Assembly (NCBI GenBank): GCA_046757205.1
Contig: JBHHXR010000145.1
Span: 1 to 8,839 of the forward strand
Length of the DNA stretch: 8,839 nucleotides
Origin: JBHHXR01 sp046757205
GTDB taxonomy: Bacteria; Pseudomonadota; Alphaproteobacteria; Rhodobacterales; Rhodobacteraceae
Reading direction: 5' to 3'
Made by a program: the position numbers and the translations under genes. The notes under the pieces were generated by a model. The model was not told the DNA's origin, searched no databases, and was given only the letters and a program-made list of their open reading frames with translations. Positions 5,581 through 8,839 of the stretch are shown piece by piece; the stretch's first letter is position 1, and every line of letters begins with the position of its first letter.

Positions 5581-6918
5581 CTACGGCTGGCGCGCCACGC
5601 TGTCGACCGGCAGTCCGCTCGGCACGCGTTCCGGAATACCGAGGCGGCCGTCAAGGCTGGCCGGATCGGTCAGGCTGTTGAGGAATGCGATCAGGTCGGC
5701 GATTTCGCCGTCAGTGAGTTGTTGGCGCTGCAGTTCGCTGGATGCGGCGATGGCGGCCATCTCGGCCGGATCGTCGAGGATCGCCCAGTCCTGCGCCCCG
5801 GGAAGCGGCGGCAGGACGGCCTGCGCGCGGTCGTAGCTCATCAGCGAGGCAACCGGATCGAGGTGGTGGCGGATCACGGCCTCGAGCGTCGCGTAGGCGC
5901 CGTCGTGACCATAGGGCGCGGTGCGCGCCACGTTGCGCAGGCTGGGCGTGCGGAACCTGTAGGCGTCTTCCGCGCGCCCGGTGACGCGCATCCGTCCGGT
6001 GTCGCGGTGGTGGGTCTCGAAACGCGCCGCCTTGCCGGGGCCGATCTGCGGCATGGCGATGGCGTGGAAATCATGATCGGTCTGGAACAGGCCACCGTGG
6101 CAGGCGGCGCAGCCGGCCTTGCCGTAAAACAGCTCCAGCCCCGCCTCCGCCTGATCCGGCAAGTCAGCTTTTCCGCGCAGGTAGCGGTCGAACGGGCTGT
6201 CGTCGGCGCGCCATTCGACCTTGGTGAAAGCGGCGATGGCGTTGGCGATGTCGGTAAACCGTATGGTCTGGCCCTCGCCGATTACCGCGTCGAACGCCCG
6301 GCGGTAGGCCGGCACCGCCGCCACCCGCCGGGCAAGAATGTCCCATGCCCCGCCCTCGCCGGTCAGCCTGCCGATACGGACCGCCTTGGAAACCTCGTTC
6401 TCCGAGTAGTGACCCGCCATTTCGTCGGCGGCCAGCACAGGAAACATGGCTTGCGCCGCCAGCACTCCGTTGAAGCCCTGCACCATCTCATCTTCAAGGG
6501 GCGTGCGCAGGCCGGAGGGGCGGGTCTCGTCGCGTTCCAGCCTGCCGTCGTGGAACAGGCGACGGAACTCGGCGGCGCCGAGATTGAACAGCGCCGGGGC
6601 GTGGCGCGGGATGCGCTGTTCGGGGAGGTTTGCGCTGTCGGGACGGCGCTCGGGACCAAGCCCGATGCCGCCGTCGCCGAGCGACAGCGAGACGCCGTCC
6701 GACGTGGCAAAGGCGGGGTTGTGGCAGGTGCCGCAGGAGATGTTGCGGTTGCCGCTGAGGATCGGGTCGTAGAACAACAGCCGCCCGAGCCGGACCTCCG
6801 CCATGTCCGGCGCGGCAAACACGGCATCGGGTTCCGGCAGCGCAGGGGCGGCGGCGATGGCGGCACACTGCGCCAGCAATATCATTCCGGCGGTGACTGA
6901 AACTAACTTGCGCGACAT
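5581..6918 (-). CDS. Third di-haem cytochrome c peroxidase / MauG-like protein, last gene of the xyl operon
   Basis: Exported di-haem protein of 445 residues, longer than and clearly diverged from the other two in the window. It has a Sec signal peptide at residues 1 to about 24 (SRK, hydrophobic core, IAAA). Haem motifs are CGTCH at 62-66 and CAACH at 270-274. PFDRY (242-246) and APYGHDG (334-340) are family landmarks. Fourteen residues after His338, at the Met/Tyr ligand position of the family, it has His352 (the second His of RHHLDP), suggesting a bis-His or otherwise altered second haem. FHDGR (122-126) replaces the usual FWDGR. It starts 6 bases after the xylose isomerase stop with no recognisable Shine-Dalgarno, so it is probably translated by coupling with xylA. 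It ends convergent to the radical SAM gene. Function unknown: peroxidase, maturase, or periplasmic electron carrier. Confidence 0.9.
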   Translation of the reverse strand: MSRKLVSVTAGMILLAQCAAIAAAPALPEPDAVFAAPDMAEVRLGRLLFYDPILSGNRNISCGTCHNPAFATSDGVSLSLGDGGIGLGPERRPDSANLPEQRIPRHAPALFNLGAAEFRRLFHDGRLERDETRPSGLRTPLEDEMVQGFNGVLAAQAMFPVLAADEMAGHYSENEVSKAVRIGRLTGEGGAWDILARRVAAVPAYRRAFDAVIGEGQTIRFTDIANAIAAFTKVEWRADDSPFDRYLRGKADLPDQAEAGLELFYGKAGCAACHGGLFQTDHDFHAIAMPQIGPGKAARFETHHRDTGRMRVTGRAEDAYRFRTPSLRNVARTAPYGHDGAYATLEAVIRHHLDPVASLMSYDRAQAVLPPLPGAQDWAILDDPAEMAAIAASSELQRQQLTDGEIADLIAFLNSLTDPASLDGRLGIPERVPSGLPVDSVARQP

Positions 6919-6924
6919 GCTGAG

Positions 6925-8250
6925 CTACTGTGTAAAACGGTTGACGACGTTTTCAAGATACTCCTGTTTTCCGGATTTCGGCCGCGGGTTCACGTCGGCG
7001 GATTCGACATTGGCCGCGATTTCGTCCAAGGCATACCCACCGGCCAGCATCTTCCGCGCCTCCTCGCCGTTCCATCCGGCGTAGCGGTCCTCGACAATGC
7101 CCTTCAGCGTACCGTCTTCCAGCATCGCGGCGGCGGCTTTCAGACCCTGCGCGCAGACATCCATACCGCCGATATGGGCGATCAGCAAATCCTCCGGGTC
7201 GATCGACTGGCGGCGCAGCTTGGCGTCGAAATTGGTGCCGCCGGTGGTGAAGCCGCCACCCTTCAGTATCTGGTAATAGGCCAGCGCTACTTCCGCCACG
7301 TTGTTGGGGAACTGGTCGGTGTCCCAGCCCGACAGGGTGTCGTTGCGGTTCATGTCGATGGAGCCGAAGATATCGAAGGCCTGCGCCAGCGCGATCTCGT
7401 GCTCGAAGGAGTGTCCGGCGAGAAACGCGTGACCCTGTTCGATGTTGACGCGCACCTCGTTTTCCAGCCCATAGCGCTTCAGGAAACCGTAGACGGTGGC
7501 GACGTCGTAGTCGTACTGGTGCTTGGTCGGCTCCTGCGGTTTCGGCTCGATCAGGATGGTGCCGGTAAAGCCGATCTTGTGCTTGTACTCGACCACGAGG
7601 TTGAGGAAGCGGCCCAACTGGTCCAACTCGCGGCCCGGGTCGGTGTTCAGGAGCGTCTCGTAGCCCTCGCGGCCGCCCCAGAGCACGTAGTTCTGGCCGC
7701 CGAGTTTCCTGGTGGCGTCGATGCAGGTCTTCACCGTCGCGGCGGCGAAGGCGAAGACGTCGGGGTCGGGGTTGGTGGCAGCACCCGCCATGTAGCGGCG
7801 GTGCGAGAACAGGTTGGCGGTGCCCCACAGGAGCTTGACGCCGGTCCGTTCCTGTTTTTCGGCGAAAAAATCGGTGATCGCTTCAAGGTTCTTGGTGTTC
7901 TCGGCGAAATTCGCACCTTCCGGGCGAACGTCGGCGTCGTGGAAGCAGTAGAACGGCACTCCGAGGGCGGTGAACATCTCGAAGGCGACGTCGGCCTTGA
8001 GTTTCGCCGCCTCCATGGTGTCGCCCATGCGGTCGGGAAACCACGGGCGCTCGAAGGTCTGGCCGCCGAACGGGTCGTTGCCGGGCCAGACGAAATTGTG
8101 CCAGTAGCAGGCGGCGAAGCGCAGGTGATCCTCCATGCGCTTGCCGAGGATCACCGCGTCGGGATCGTAATGGCGGAAGGCGAGCGGGTTGCGGCTGTCC
8201 GGCCCCTCGAAAGGGATCTTTTCGATGTCGTTGAAGAATCCGGTGCTCAT
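6925..8250 (-). CDS. xylA: Xylose isomerase, class II
   Basis: Cytoplasmic enzyme converting D-xylose to D-xylulose, 441 residues, about the length of the E. coli type (440). Numbering is offset by +3 from the E. coli enzyme: His104 and Asp107 (FHDADVRPEG) are the catalytic pair, and the divalent metal ligands Glu235, Glu271, His274, Asp299, Asp310, Asp312 and Asp342 are all present. WGGREGYE (191-198) and IEPKPQEPTKHQYDYD are family signatures. The ATG overlaps the xylulokinase stop as ATGA, and AAAGG lies about 8 bases upstream, inside xylB. It is co-transcribed with xylB upstream and, by its 6-base spacing, with the di-haem gene downstream. Complete and apparently functional. Confidence 0.98.
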   Translation of the reverse strand: MSTGFFNDIEKIPFEGPDSRNPLAFRHYDPDAVILGKRMEDHLRFAACYWHNFVWPGNDPFGGQTFERPWFPDRMGDTMEAAKLKADVAFEMFTALGVPFYCFHDADVRPEGANFAENTKNLEAITDFFAEKQERTGVKLLWGTANLFSHRRYMAGAATNPDPDVFAFAAATVKTCIDATRKLGGQNYVLWGGREGYETLLNTDPGRELDQLGRFLNLVVEYKHKIGFTGTILIEPKPQEPTKHQYDYDVATVYGFLKRYGLENEVRVNIEQGHAFLAGHSFEHEIALAQAFDIFGSIDMNRNDTLSGWDTDQFPNNVAEVALAYYQILKGGGFTTGGTNFDAKLRRQSIDPEDLLIAHIGGMDVCAQGLKAAAAMLEDGTLKGIVEDRYAGWNGEEARKMLAGGYALDEIAANVESADVNPRPKSGKQEYLENVVNRFTQ

Positions 8251-8839
8251 GTGATTGCCTTTATCGCTGGATAGAGGGCCCGGTACTGCGCGTAGGCGTC
8301 CTGATAGGCCGCCGCGAGGTCCGGGCGCGGCTCGATGGTTTCGGCCACAGGGGGAGGGGCCATGATGTCGGCAGGCGGGGTGGCGGTATGGCCGGCCATG
8401 GCCAGCCGGGCGGCACCCAGTGCGGCGCCGAATTCGCCGCTTTCGGGCAGGTCGAGGGGCACGCCGAAGACGATCGCAAGCGTTTCCGCCCAGAAGCGTG
8501 ACTGCGAACCGCCGCCGATGGCGAGAAGACGGGTCAGGTCTGCACCGGTGCCCTCAAGGGCGTCGAGGCTGTCGCGGAGCGCGAAGGCGACGCCCTCCAT
8601 GACTGCTTGCGTCATTTCGGCGTGGCCGGTGGCGATGTCGAGGCCGATGAAGGCGCCGCGGATGACGCTGTCGTTGTGCGGCGTGCGTTCGCCTGAGAGG
8701 TAAGGCAGGAAACGCACGGGCGACGGGCCGTGGATGCCGCCGTCAAGCAGCCCGGAGAGTTCCGCCGCACTCTTGCCGAGGTTCGTCGCCAGCCAGTTCA
8801 GGCAGTCGGTGGCGGCGAGGATGACGCCCATCTGGTACC
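8247..8839 (-). CDS. xylB: Xylulokinase, C-terminal part (runs off the window end)
   Basis: Phosphorylates D-xylulose to xylulose 5-phosphate, feeding the pentose phosphate pathway. Only the last 196 or so residues are visible, out of roughly 480 usual for the family; the frame is open to the window edge, so the gene is partial because of the window and not broken. It corresponds to the FGGY kinase C-terminal domain. Landmarks are LPYLSGERTPHND, then GAFIGLD, MEGVAFALRDSLD, and the nucleotide-binding IGGGSQSRFW. The stop TGA overlaps the xylA start codon (ATGA). The promoter and any XylR site lie outside the window. Confidence 0.95.
   Translation of the reverse strand, partial: YQMGVILAATDCLNWLATNLGKSAAELSGLLDGGIHGPSPVRFLPYLSGERTPHNDSVIRGAFIGLDIATGHAEMTQAVMEGVAFALRDSLDALEGTGADLTRLLAIGGGSQSRFWAETLAIVFGVPLDLPESGEFGAALGAARLAMAGHTATPPADIMAPPPVAETIEPRPDLAAAYQDAYAQYRALYPAIKAIT

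Noticed and set aside
5719..6900. Plus-strand open frame of nearly 400 codons opposite the third di-haem gene
   Set aside because: It is a shadow of the minus-strand protein carrying CGTCH and CAACH. It has no domain of its own.
6861..6918. Lipoprotein signal in the third di-haem protein (LLAQC)
   Set aside because: Gln just before the Cys does not fit a lipobox. An ordinary Sec signal ending near IAAA explains the N-terminus better.
7174..8274. Plus-strand open frame of 366 codons opposite xylA
   Set aside because: It is antisense to a complete xylose isomerase with all metal ligands. The translation is Val/Gly/Glu-rich without known motifs.

Overview
The window is GC-rich DNA, most likely from an alphaproteobacterium. 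This rests on the GC-biased codon use, the class II xylose isomerase/xylulokinase pair and the general look of the proteins, so the assignment is an inference. It holds seven genes. No tRNA, rRNA, insertion sequence or CRISPR array is seen.

Left part, minus strand, read right to left: a PAS-BTAD transcriptional activator (3942 to 2770), a 186-base spacer rich in direct and inverted repeats, a small 67-residue protein (2583 to 2380), and two consecutive periplasmic di-haem cytochrome c peroxidase/MauG-type proteins (2296 to 1187 and 1175 to 12). The two di-haem genes lie 11 bases apart, and the second gene's Shine-Dalgarno overlaps the first gene's stop codon, so they are one operon. Both carry a Tyr where classical bacterial peroxidases carry the Met haem ligand, which is the MauG-like state.

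Middle: diverging from the activator, across a 310-base intergenic region with a plausible sigma-70 promoter, is a plus-strand radical SAM/SPASM enzyme (4253 to 5521). It resembles NirJ/AhbC/AhbD of haem and haem d1 synthesis and has a C-terminal PCP_red-like domain otherwise known from protochlorophyllide reductase.

Right part, minus strand: the 3' part of xylulokinase (runs off the window), xylose isomerase (4-base ATGA overlap with xylB), and only 6 bases after it a third di-haem MauG-like protein. That gene ends tail-to-tail with the radical SAM gene.

Taken together, three MauG-like di-haem enzymes, a NirJ-like radical SAM enzyme, a small conserved-looking protein and a dedicated cysteine-rich PAS-BTAD activator look like a candidate redox maturation or tetrapyrrole-modification locus next to a xylose catabolic operon. 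The joint function is an inference. The individual family calls are well supported by motifs. No obvious substrate protein or electron donor is encoded within the window.
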